A stretch of DNA of 54,808 nucleotides from an uncultured Acetatifactor sp. (GTDB lineage Bacteria > Bacillota > Clostridia > Lachnospirales > Lachnospiraceae), in contig CANQBS010000009.1 in NCBI GenBank assembly GCA_947589075.1, positions 1-54,808 on the forward strand, written 5' to 3'. The notes below the pieces were generated by a model that did not search any database, was not told where the DNA came from, and saw only the letters and a list, made by a program, of their open reading frames with translations. Positions 8,901-15,142 of this stretch are shown in pieces (position 1 is the first letter of the stretch; the number at the start of each line of letters is the position of its first letter). A program made the translations under genes and the position numbers.

Positions 8901-10272
8901 TGTCACTCTCCTGATGCAGCGTGTCGAAAGTATGGCCTTTGTACTCGACTTTATAGATGCTATAGGTGTTGTTACCCCATTCATAGCCGCCTTCATCAGA
9001 AAATTTTTGGTTGTACTTGATAGGTTCAAAATATGGGGCAACCTGGCCATAACCCTGGCCATACCCCCTGGCTGCGCTTTCCACGTACTCACCGTCCACC
9101 AGACTGCCAAAGTGAAGCCCTATCTTGTACTCACTTGCGGGAATCTTGATGTAGTAGTAGTCCAAAGTGGAATCGTCCGCCAGATACCCGTCACCAATCC
9201 ACCACTCCTTCACCCCGAGGTAGAACTCGGTTGCGTGCTTTTCAGGCTCTGACATGGAACCTGACACCGTCTCGTTGCGCCCGTTACGCACATGGGTGAT
9301 GTTGTAGTCGACACGATACAGGAGGTATTGCCACTTTATCATGTTTTCGGATACCCCAAGGGCTGAGATGTCCTGGGTTTCAAGCCAAGCCGCAAGATCA
9401 CCTTCCAGGGTCTGATTCTGGCTCCAATACACGCCAACATTAAAAGGGTCAAAGACACTGCCAAGGGCTTCAGGGCACTCCGCCCGCTCATCCTGCGCAA
9501 CCAGCTCCGTTGGCCTCGTCAAGGTCAAGATCTCCTCGCCCTGGAGGTTCATAAAGTGATCCCTCACGGTGAAGCCAGATACCTTGCGCCAGACTGCGTA
9601 ATAGGTGACGTCTTCCTTGATGTGGTTGGAATAACGATCCCACATGGTGTCGATGAAGCAGTCACCGTCACCGTCCGCATGGGAATTATAAGTTTCGCCC
9701 TGGTCTGTCGACCAGTAGGCGAACTCATAGCCGGGGCGGGTTGGCTTGGTCACCTGTTCCTTGGGGATGGCGGTGTTGTATTCCACCTCAATCTCCTGGT
9801 TTGCGCCATCTCCGCCGTTCACGTCAAACGTGAGGGTGAACTTCTGCACCTCCCACTGCGCCTTCAGCGTCACGCCGCCCTCCGGCACGAAACTGTCAAA
9901 ATAAACCTCCCCGCTGGCCTCGTCCTTCCACCCCTTGAACTCATACCCCTCCTTGGTGGGAGTGGGAAGGGTTGCGCTTTCGCCAGCCTTTACCCTCAAA
10001 TCTGTCTCGCTCACGCCCAGACCATCAACTGGGTCAAGCGTGACGTCATAATACACATCTGGATCCCCGTTTGACATGGCCGGGGGAGTCCCTACCCCGT
10101 TTGAAGCGGGCATGGGAACGCTGTCGCCGCCTGACACGGACAGGGGAGCGTCACCGCCCGACACGGGGCTGCCTTCCTCCATTGCGAACACGCTGTCGGA
10201 GCCAGTGAGGAACTGGCTTACCAGCAGTACTAGAACAAGGAAAAAGGCCAAGAACCTTGATACGTTTCTCAT
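5935..10272 (-). CDS. Giant surface protein with InlB B-type repeats (1445 aa)
   Basis: Secreted, membrane- or wall-anchored adhesin-like protein. The signal peptide is residues 1-30. Most of the protein is built of Listeria-Bacteroides (InlB B) repeats of about 70 residues, each with a V.LD.NGGD or DPxGG start, a LPTPTKEGYEF core and a GWKDE..LKAQW end. Several intact repeats lie in residues 60-140, 525-610, 860-945 and 1280-1430, with diverged ones between. A Pro/Thr/Ser/Glu linker (EPSKPGDEG units) covers about residues 1145-1265. The C-terminus has an EPKMG-like sorting signal, a hydrophobic segment and a final GRRR, but no classical LPXTG. A ribosome site, AAAGGAGA, precedes the ATG. It is the first gene of the sortase operon. 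It may bind host or neighbour-cell surfaces; this is not shown by the sequence. Confidence 0.88.
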   Translation of the reverse strand: MRNVSRFLAFFLVLVLLVSQFLTGSDSVFAMEEGSPVSGGDAPLSVSGGDSVPMPASNGVGTPPAMSNGDPDVYYDVTLDPVDGLGVSETDLRVKAGESATLPTPTKEGYEFKGWKDEASGEVYFDSFVPEGGVTLKAQWEVQKFTLTFDVNGGDGANQEIEVEYNTAIPKEQVTKPTRPGYEFAYWSTDQGETYNSHADGDGDCFIDTMWDRYSNHIKEDVTYYAVWRKVSGFTVRDHFMNLQGEEILTLTRPTELVAQDERAECPEALGSVFDPFNVGVYWSQNQTLEGDLAAWLETQDISALGVSENMIKWQYLLYRVDYNITHVRNGRNETVSGSMSEPEKHATEFYLGVKEWWIGDGYLADDSTLDYYYIKIPASEYKIGLHFGSLVDGEYVESAARGYGQGYGQVAPYFEPIKYNQKFSDEGGYEWGNNTYSIYKVEYKGHTFDTLHQESDKVAPDFGAPLRDKTFTIEFPEEVKDGEVRSADLYKDPDGNILYCIGETRFDVYLMRNNYKVTLDVNGGDPLDESELCGRPGESVKLPTPTKKGYDFEGWKDEATGGLYTDSYKVAGKDVTLKAQWKAKELTLTVDMDGGFVNYQKQSYSNVEIKVPYGCSLLLDRAGIAVNFSFVATNPRHGSFPMLGWFVNGEPQSFGYTFVMTEDMTIKAQWDTRMVTLTLDMDGGTVTCNLPDQGYPKGEYGKVEVKIPYGKRVSLAESYITANYNSVATNPKKDDLRLTGWIVNGEQKPASYGFEMTEDTTVKAIFEKMYSVMFSRYAYGGRTEWYRPGEKVEYTDVSWAERMSDFPGWVEKSTGKFYATAVGYEVTHDEVMLFKTVYDSLYHDNTLYFNVTLDPDGGQGVTDSSLKVEEGDSVELPTPTKEGFEFKGWKDEASGKVYEGSFTPENDVVLKAQWAEQEYTVTFDVAGGNPLENPVLKCRYGEEIQLPTPTHDGDVMFMFWRASEKVSFTNSGSHGHNGSLTDFRLVYTVTGDVTLYAIWSPTATVEAAGGTIPKGYYDSYSGDKAVKRLVDFIGSVDTLDDADSYDVKTERGVLSDARYDYCSVVQTYGVGPQAPTREGYVFDGWEVGAPGVGNGYFYNPEVNANFRTVYWEFPPSPYHFGAEDAKKIEEYAVANSFVVRATWKKENPPVTPSNPPEPSGSGDEEDGPGTTPTTPTEPSKPGDEGGTPGGTTPTTPTEPSKPGDEGSTTPTEPSKPGDEGGTTPTEPSKPSDEGSQPGTTPTEPSGSGDEGSTTPAAPEDEGKTVFHVNLDPNGGSGVVDTSLDVEGGGSATLPTPAREGYVFVGWEDEATGRSYFNGFTPDGDVTLKAKWVKERNGRLTEDFARRYKVSLDVNGGDPLAQSEYWAEEGDVIELPTPQRKGYLFGGWSLDGGDCGTSYTVPGASVTLKAVWTYEEPKMGYYDEDALPFVLALVLIFIIFFGRRR

Positions 10273-10333
10273 AAAAACATTCTCTCCTTTCTCGATAAAA
10301 ACAAAATGAAAACACTTACAAAAAATAACTGTC

Positions 10334-10357
10334 CTAACCCATCTTCATCACCTCCTT
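10334..10357 (-). promoter_or_regulatory. Perfect Shine-Dalgarno followed by a two-codon ORF
   Basis: On the minus strand, AAGGAGGTGAT (10347-10357) is the full complement of the 16S rRNA 3' end. Eight bases after GGAGG comes ATG GGT TAG (10334-10342). It lies about 60 bases upstream of the surface-protein start. It could be a start-stop leader element, a ribosome standby site, or the last trace of a lost gene. Confidence 0.4.
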
Positions 10358-11017
10358 ATAACGTAAAACAGGCACTCAACGAATATCCTGGTTTTGAAAA
10401 GCCGTTCACCATACCCCACTGGGGGCTTCAAACAAAGGGTAGCTTTTCCTCGCCGGACATAGAGGTTAATCCCGCATGAGGTGGCCGTAAAAAGACCTTA
10501 CTCTGTTACCGTGACTCGCACGATTTCGCCCCCCCCTTGGGTGCTTCCCCAACCTGACACGGCGGAAAAATACCCCCAGGAACGCCAAAAAGGGGCGAAA
10601 ACGCCGATTCCCCCATCAATTTTTTGCTTTTCCTTTTTCTCCAGGGCGGGGTAAAAAGCCCGAAAAATAGGCAAAAAACAATAGGCGTTGGGAAATTTGT
10701 TGGGGATTTTCGCAAAAACCACATCACTTTTTGCCATCACTTTTTCGGTGGCATCCAAAAAACCACATCAAATTGGGGCATCTTAGGATGGGTGCCAGAC
10801 TGGCCGTTTTCAGGCACAAAACGGCGATTTTCCTGGAATTTTTTAGGTATTTTTACAGGGTGACTGGGGGTGAAAACTGTGTCCGCATACCCCCTGGGTT
10901 GGGTGCCACAAGGGGCTCCTTACATGGGCGTGGCGGGGGCATGGGTACGGGGCGGCGAAGGGGCTGCGGAACGCCCCCGCACACTTACCAAAAGTGGCTG
11001 GAAAATGAAACCTGGAG

Positions 11018-11405
11018 AAAACAGACTGAAAACGGCATCAGTTTAACTGAAAACAGATCAGTTTGAATGCGAACGATTTCAGTTCGCCTTGGAACAACAT
11101 CAGTTTAACTGAAAACGATTCAGTTCAGATGCCAACGATTTCAGTTTACCTTGGAACAACATCAGTTTAACTGAAAACAATTCAGTGCAGATGCGAACAA
11201 CTTCAGTTTACCTCAAAACAATTCAGTCGAAATCAAAACGATTCAGTCAGAATGAAAACAAATCAGTCAGACTCCGAACAATTCAGTTCGCCCTTAGAAA
11301 TCAGTCCAGATCAAAACGATTCAGTTCAGATTGGAACAGTTCAGTTCAGATGAAAACAGTTCAGTCAGAATGAAAACAAATAAGTGCGACTCCCAACAAT
11401 TTTAT
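11018..11405 (+). repeat. Iteron-like array, about 18 units of 20-21 bp
   Basis: Units follow the pattern AAC(A/G)ATTCAGT(T/C)CAGATG with 20 or 21 bp from one AAC to the next. Three consecutive units form a higher-order repeat of exactly 62 bp, seen three times with starts at 11036, 11098 and 11160; single units continue to about 11400. The period is two helical turns, so the CAGT cores face the same side of the DNA. Iterons of plasmid initiators, partition centromeres and cooperative regulator arrays look like this. Units touch each other without unique spacers, so it is not a CRISPR. Confidence 0.75.
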
Positions 11406-11487
11406 TCCACCTCATGCCAACAGGCCACCTTCCAGATACCCCGCCATATGGCGATGGATACCCCGGGAGATGGCCTGCACTTTTACC

Positions 11488-11710
11488 TCAGTCGGCGGTT
11501 CGGCAACTAAGGATGCGACCAAAAGCTTTAGTTGGCGTGGCCTGCCTCCAAGATACGAAAGCGGCTCTTAAGATGGCTTTGCAAGCACATGAGTCGGGTG
11601 GGGCAGACCTTTGATTTTTTCCTTGATTAAACAATTCATTTCTATCGGTGTCTCAGTCGGGTGGGGCAGTACCCCAGAAGGCGTTTAAGCCACCTTAAGT
11701 CGGCGTGAAA
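11488..11710 (+). repeat. AGTCGG-containing direct repeats
   Basis: The 15-mer AGTCGGGTGGGGCAG occurs at 11592-11606 and 11655-11669 (63 bp apart). Related CAGTCGGCGG and AAGTCGGCGT words lie at 11488 and 11698. They lie between the iteron-like array and the methyltransferase gene. They may be binding sites or part of a larger structured RNA. Confidence 0.45.
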
Positions 11711-11908
11711 TCTCACCTCCGTTTCCCCAATTTTTACCTCAATCAGCCTCGAATTGTGTCAGTCTGTGCCTCCACTGGGATCAGGGGGCGGGTACTCAGT
11801 CATTTTACAAAAATTTTTCTAATATGCCGCCACATCTTGGTCAGTCATCCTGCAGATGACGTCATTTGAGATTACTCTTTACAGAATTTAAAAAAATGGA
11901 GGTAAAAA

Positions 11909-13183
11909 ATGAAAAATCGCGATGTTATGCAAAACATTAGGGTGTCAGACACCTTCCTCAGTGAGATTGTGCAAATGCCTGGGGGTAATCTTTCCGCAAA
12001 AATCGGGGGAGCCATCGTCCTGTCAATGTGCCAGATTGAGGCTGCAAAAGGAAATCTTTGGTCAACTCTTTCAGATTTTCGCAGAGCAAATGATGACTCG
12101 GAAAAGGAAAAAAAGGCTGCTCTATTCCTTTGCTCTGCCTTCAAAAAAGGGAATAACATACCCCCTGATATCCTGGATTACATTAATGAAAGAACCTTCG
12201 GGCGGCAAAAAATATCTTTCAGGTTTTACCCAGAGGTTAAGGAAAAAATTATGAAATATCCTGGAAAAAAATGGGAAGATCGCCTCCGAAAATTGCTTTT
12301 CATAGCAACCTTTATGCCAGTGGATATGACTGAGATACCCCTGACGAAAGACCTCCAGATATTTTACAAGGTCTTGCCCAGATATGGCAACAAATGGCGG
12401 GATGAGTTCCAATATGAGATCAACAGAATTTGTCAAAAACTTGGGAACATTGACTTGAATGTCGACGCTTTTTGCGGCACGCTGGGCTGCACGGCTCTGC
12501 GGGAAAATGCCAGCAAAACAATTGTGAATGACGCTGAAAATGATACCATCAACCTCATCGATGTCATTCAAAAATATCCCACGGAACTGGCACTGGAGCT
12601 AATGGCCATACCCCAGAATCAAGAAACTTTTGACGAGATAAAGGGGCATCATAGCTGCAAAAGAATGAATGACGTGACCGCCGCCGCCGAATTCATCTTC
12701 CTCTCGGAGACATCCTGCCGCACGGAAGAGGACAACTTTTACAAAAGCTTCAACGTTGCAAAATACGCTTGCAGAATCCTCCGATTGAGTGAAAAAATTC
12801 AGCATTTCGACACCCATCTGGGGAAATCCACCCCCTTCCTGAGAACAATTTTGACTGAGCATTACGGCGAGAAAATGTTGATTTTCCTGGATCCACCGTA
12901 TCATGGCGCCAGGGATTATGGTGTCAACAGAAACAATAAAAGAGTCGGCAAATTTACGGACAATGACCATAAAATTCTGGCAGATTTAATGAAAGAAAAT
13001 CGATCTGATAAGGTCAATTTCATTTACTTTTGCCGCGTAAACAAACCAGAAATAAAACAAAAGATAGACGAACTTTTTGATGGATCTGGCTTTTATTTCA
13101 CCGATATTAAATTTTGGAACGCCACCGAACGAATCGTGACAACTGTCGATATGTCCGGTGAAAAAGGCTTCGAAAAATACTAA
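11909..13183 (+). CDS. Orphan D12-class N6-adenine DNA methyltransferase
   Basis: Predicted SAM-dependent DNA adenine methyltransferase. A D12-type SAM motif is seen near residues 186-195 (DAFCGTLGC), followed by NDAENDTINL near residue 205 as in Dam-family enzymes, and the catalytic DPPY at residues 328-331 (IFLDPPYHG). The first 180 residues are an extra region not found in typical Dam (about 280 aa); it could hold the target recognition function or a separate activity. GGAGG precedes the ATG. It is the only clear plus-strand gene of the element part and has no adjacent restriction endonuclease. Its target sequence cannot be read from the gene. The SAM motif is somewhat degenerate (GTLG rather than GxGG). 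Confidence 0.8.
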   Translation: MKNRDVMQNIRVSDTFLSEIVQMPGGNLSAKIGGAIVLSMCQIEAAKGNLWSTLSDFRRANDDSEKEKKAALFLCSAFKKGNNIPPDILDYINERTFGRQKISFRFYPEVKEKIMKYPGKKWEDRLRKLLFIATFMPVDMTEIPLTKDLQIFYKVLPRYGNKWRDEFQYEINRICQKLGNIDLNVDAFCGTLGCTALRENASKTIVNDAENDTINLIDVIQKYPTELALELMAIPQNQETFDEIKGHHSCKRMNDVTAAAEFIFLSETSCRTEEDNFYKSFNVAKYACRILRLSEKIQHFDTHLGKSTPFLRTILTEHYGEKMLIFLDPPYHGARDYGVNRNNKRVGKFTDNDHKILADLMKENRSDKVNFIYFCRVNKPEIKQKIDELFDGSGFYFTDIKFWNATERIVTTVDMSGEKGFEKY

Positions 13184-13185
13184 AA

Positions 13186-13207
13186 AAGGGGGCGAAAAGA
13201 CCCCCTT
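13186..13207 (+). terminator. Terminator after the methyltransferase gene
   Basis: AAGGGGG and CCCCCTT pair around an 8-base loop directly after the stop codon. The hairpin abuts the end of the convergent gene at 13206 and may act in both directions. Confidence 0.7.
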
Positions 13208-13598
13208 ATACCCCCTCGCCCCAGTCTTCCAAGGGCTCATGCGACACATAATAACGCCCACCGATACAAACGGCTGGAACGAGGGAAGCCTCGATAAATT
13301 CCTTGTCCGACACGTACACACTGGCGAATTCCTCGCCCCTGCTGCGCACCACCAGCAGGTCGCCAAACAGGACGGTGACTGCCCTGCCATCCCGCAGCAC
13401 CATGCGGTTCGGCGGCCTGCCTTGCAGCATACCCTCGTCACTGGCTATGACGAGAAGCTCCCCGGAGAGCGGAAAAACGTCAATCCGCCCCCCGACACGC
13501 CCCTGGAGAACATGGAGATCGTTCCCCAGGGTCTCGAAGTACCCCCTGTAATGCGCCCCTTCGTCAACCCGAAGGACGTATGCCATTATCCTTTCCAT
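13206..13598 (-). CDS. DUF3846-like protein (130 aa)
   Basis: Resembles DUF3846 proteins found in plasmids, conjugative elements and phages: a GGRIDVFPL strand, then a LVIASDEGMLQGRPPNRMVL segment (residue counts near 35-70), then a beta-rich TVLFGDLLVVR and an acidic FASVYVSDKEF end. The function of the family is unknown. A GGAGGG site precedes the ATG at 13598. The start is 5 bp after the DUF262 stop, so the two are likely co-transcribed. The family call is from memory of its pattern. Confidence 0.65.
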   Translation of the reverse strand: MERIMAYVLRVDEGAHYRGYFETLGNDLHVLQGRVGGRIDVFPLSGELLVIASDEGMLQGRPPNRMVLRDGRAVTVLFGDLLVVRSRGEEFASVYVSDKEFIEASLVPAVCIGGRYYVSHEPLEDWGEGV

Positions 13599-13603
13599 AC
13601 CAA

Positions 13604-14746
13604 TCAGCCCTCCTCGGCCTCCTCGGGCTCATCTTCCCCAATTTCCTGTAATTGTGGAGCAAGGGAAGCGTATACCCCTTCGTACAGGTTCACCTCCTCA
13701 CTGAACGGCCTGCGCACCACTGACGGTTCCCACTTGAAGTACTTGCACATTTCAAAGAACATGGCACGGAGCCTCATCTGAACCTTCGGGGCTTTGATAT
13801 TCCCAGAGCCGCTCGCCCCGTCATACTCGTAATGCACCCCGCTGGCAAAGTCGTTCACGAACGCACGGAATGCCCCCGGCTCCACGCCCTCCTGCATGGC
13901 GATGCGGGCGCATACCCCAACGATGCAGACGTTGTTCTTCTTCAAGAACTTGTTCTGCACACGGAAGCAGTCATCAAGGTACGCCACCAGGTCTGACAGC
14001 ACCTCGTTCTGCTCCTTGGTCGCACTTTCCCTCAACCCGGCGGCATACGCAAGGCAACTGGCCGCAGAAATGTTCTTGTACTCGTAACGCCCCTCCATAT
14101 TGTCCAACAGGAGCGCAACCTGGAGCAGCATCAGAAGGTCATCCTCCCTCCGTGCCTGTGCCTCGGTGATGTTGATCGCCTGGGTGAAGAACGGCCCCTG
14201 AAGGAGCCTGTCATAGAATGAGCTGAGGGCGGTGCCCATCTTGGGCTTCGCCTTCTGGATTGCGCTCAGGGCTACCCCCGAATTCATGTTGAAGAAGAGC
14301 CTTTCCACCTCCTCGATTGTGTAGTCCTCCAGGCACTGGATGGAGAAGCGGTACCCCCTTATAACCTCCTGGCATTCCTCCGACAGGTCAGAGAAGAAAC
14401 ACCCGGCAAGCAGGTTTACCTTACCGTCAATTTCCACCTGGGGCGTCGCAGAATGCAGCTGGAGCCTCCCGTCCATGAAATCGAAGAGGGTGGTGAGCCT
14501 CTGCTGGCCATCCAAAATCTCATACTTGTAGGCGTTCTTCTCACCCTCCCCAGACTCGACTTTGTCCTTCAAGAGGATGATGGGGAACACATAGGTGTCC
14601 GACAGCACGCTCCATATGAAGTTCCCCTTCGTGATGCTACCCCACATCCCCGAACGCCGCTGGAACGGCAGCGTACACTTGAGCGTCCCCGTGTCCCACC
14701 ACTTCTTCAAGGTACTCACGGTCACTGGCGCATTGCTACGATTCAT
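13604..14746 (-). CDS. DUF262 (GmrSD N-terminal-type) protein
   Basis: DUF262 has a ParB/sulfiredoxin-like fold and is the nucleotide-dependent nuclease half of GmrSD-type modification-dependent restriction enzymes. The signature ILDGQQRLTTL is seen near residues 97-107, after a LPFQRRSGMW entry motif (residues 26-35). There is no DUF1524 HNH domain; the C-terminal 200 residues are helical and unassigned, ending in an acidic EDEPEEAEEG tail. AAAGGAGGG precedes the ATG at 14746. It lies nearest the right end of the element, with the DUF3846-like gene behind it. It could act in defence against other mobile DNA or in element maintenance. Confidence 0.85.
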   Translation of the reverse strand: MNRSNAPVTVSTLKKWWDTGTLKCTLPFQRRSGMWGSITKGNFIWSVLSDTYVFPIILLKDKVESGEGEKNAYKYEILDGQQRLTTLFDFMDGRLQLHSATPQVEIDGKVNLLAGCFFSDLSEECQEVIRGYRFSIQCLEDYTIEEVERLFFNMNSGVALSAIQKAKPKMGTALSSFYDRLLQGPFFTQAINITEAQARREDDLLMLLQVALLLDNMEGRYEYKNISAASCLAYAAGLRESATKEQNEVLSDLVAYLDDCFRVQNKFLKKNNVCIVGVCARIAMQEGVEPGAFRAFVNDFASGVHYEYDGASGSGNIKAPKVQMRLRAMFFEMCKYFKWEPSVVRRPFSEEVNLYEGVYASLAPQLQEIGEDEPEEAEEG

Positions 14747-14966
14747 CGTAAAAATCCCTCCTTTATTCCCACCCTTCCAAGGGTTTGTTTTGGTCTCCTA
14801 TTCGTCACTCAAAACAGGGAAAAAGTCAAGGGATTTTTTGAAAAAACTTGGCATTTTATCGGACAAATGAACGTTTTTACGCAAAAAAAGACCTGGTTGA
14901 CGTAAAATCAATCCAGGCCATTTTGAAAATGCCAGCTTTTGGCGATGTCTGGTTCGTCACTACAGT
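14747..14966. other. Right-end region of the element with inverted repeats
   Basis: The terminal 220 bp is gene-free apart from the readthrough tail of the split spoIIID. Inverted repeats are dense: TTTTACG/CGTAAAA (14876-14882 and 14904-14910), CCTGG/CCAGG (14893-14917) and GGCATTTT/AAAATGGCC (14917-14934). The junction itself reads TACA-CAC-TGTA on the minus strand (14961-14971), a small palindrome at the expected recombination point. These are candidate recombinase-binding sites of attR. Confidence 0.5.
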
Positions 14967-15080
14967 GTGTACCGTACTCTTGCTCACTCCAAATGCCTTC
15001 GCCGTCTGCCGCACGGTGGCATTGCACTCGATGATATAATTGGCGATGCTCACGGCCCGCTCTTCTATATAATCCTTCAA
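14877..15080 (-). pseudogene. spoIIID: 5' part of spoIIID, split by the element
   Basis: SpoIIID is a small mother-cell transcription factor of sporulation. Residues 1-38 (TTG start; KDYIEERAVSIANYIIE, then TVRQTAKAFGVSKSTVH) match the clostridial family closely. The normal continuation (KDVTERL and the basic C-terminus with RGG) is absent: from residue 39 (14966) the frame runs 29 codons into element DNA. The break falls inside the recognition helix of the HTH, so this product should not bind DNA. GAGGGG lies at a good distance from the TTG, and a sigma-E-like promoter is intact. Either excision restores the gene in the mother cell, as with skin/sigK, or this copy is inactive and another exists. 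Confidence 0.85.
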
Positions 15081-15087
15081 AAGAAAA

Positions 15088-15093
15088 CCCCTC
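15088..15093 (-). promoter_or_regulatory. Ribosome binding site deciding the TTG start of spoIIID
   Basis: GAGGGG lies 7 bases before TTG at 15080. No other start codon in the frame fits, and residue 1 at this position matches the start of the family. Confidence 0.7.
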
Positions 15094-15108
15094 AGAACTT
15101 ATTTTTAC

Positions 15109-15137
15109 ATCTTATGCTGAGGGACTGGTAAATATGC
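15109..15137 (-). promoter_or_regulatory. Sigma-E-type promoter of spoIIID
   Basis: GCATATT, 14 bases, then CATAAGAT on the minus strand. This is close to the sigma-E consensus (ATATT and CATACA-T with about 14 bp spacing), and sigma-E control of spoIIID is known in Bacillus. The start point would lie about 20 bases before the TTG. Confidence 0.6.
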
Positions 15138-15142
15138 GAAAA

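Larger units (their letters stand above)
10273..11908. other. Gene-free 1.6-kb tract with repeats and candidate promoters
   Basis: No supported gene. The divergent genes on both sides (surface operon leftward from 10272, methyltransferase rightward from 11909) mean that their promoters lie here. The tract holds a perfect Shine-Dalgarno with a minimal ORF, a G-rich block (about 10915-10985), the iteron-like array (11018-11405), an AGTCGG-containing repeat cluster (11488-11710), and nine of the plus-strand TACCCC sites. Its layout is that of an origin or control region. Confidence 0.6.
496..14643 (+). repeat. Strand-biased TACCCC hexamer array across the element
   Basis: By eye I count about 51 TACCCC on the plus strand (for example 496, 675, 701, 996, 1509, 2414, 3032, 4223, 4903, 5454, 7485, 8631, 10888, 12159, 13540, 14638) and only three GGGGTA (575, 10648, 11982). 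Mean spacing is near 290 bp. The core is strict and the preceding base is mostly A or G; following bases vary. Sites lie in minus-strand genes, in the plus-strand methyltransferase gene and in non-coding DNA. In the sortase gene alone all three codon phases are used (sites at 4903, 4509 and 4223). Chromosomal DNA after 15,100 shows only about seven forward and three reverse copies in nearly 40 kb. The function is unknown. Confidence 0.85.
1..14966. mobile_element. Right-hand part of an integrated mobile element inserted in spoIIID
   Basis: The right boundary is placed where the SpoIIID reading frame (minus strand) stops matching the family, at codon 38/39 near 14966. Everything to the left is accessory: unknown small genes, a sortase/adhesin operon, an orphan methyltransferase, DUF262 and DUF3846 proteins, long repeat-rich gene-free tracts, and a strand-biased TACCCC hexamer that is rare beyond the boundary. 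The left end, the distal part of spoIIID and any integrase are not in the window. No phage structural, conjugation or transposase gene is visible here, so the class of element (integrative element, plasmid-like or skin-like) is open. The boundary is inferred from homology knowledge rather than from an observed attL/attR pair. Confidence 0.8.

Noticed and set aside
10498..10758. 86-codon minus-strand ORF in the control tract
   Set aside because: No Shine-Dalgarno before its start, odd composition, and overlapping frames of similar length on both strands.
11018..11405. CRISPR array
   Set aside because: Units are contiguous with no unique spacers of constant length, and repeat copies are imperfect with a 20/21-bp period. 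No cas gene is near.
496..14643. TACCCC enrichment as a codon-usage effect
   Set aside because: Sites occur in all three codon phases, in the plus-strand gene and in non-coding DNA, always on the same strand.
1..14966. Prophage
   Set aside because: No capsid, portal, terminase, tail, lysis or phage repressor gene in 15 kb. DUF3846 and DUF262 also occur in non-phage elements.
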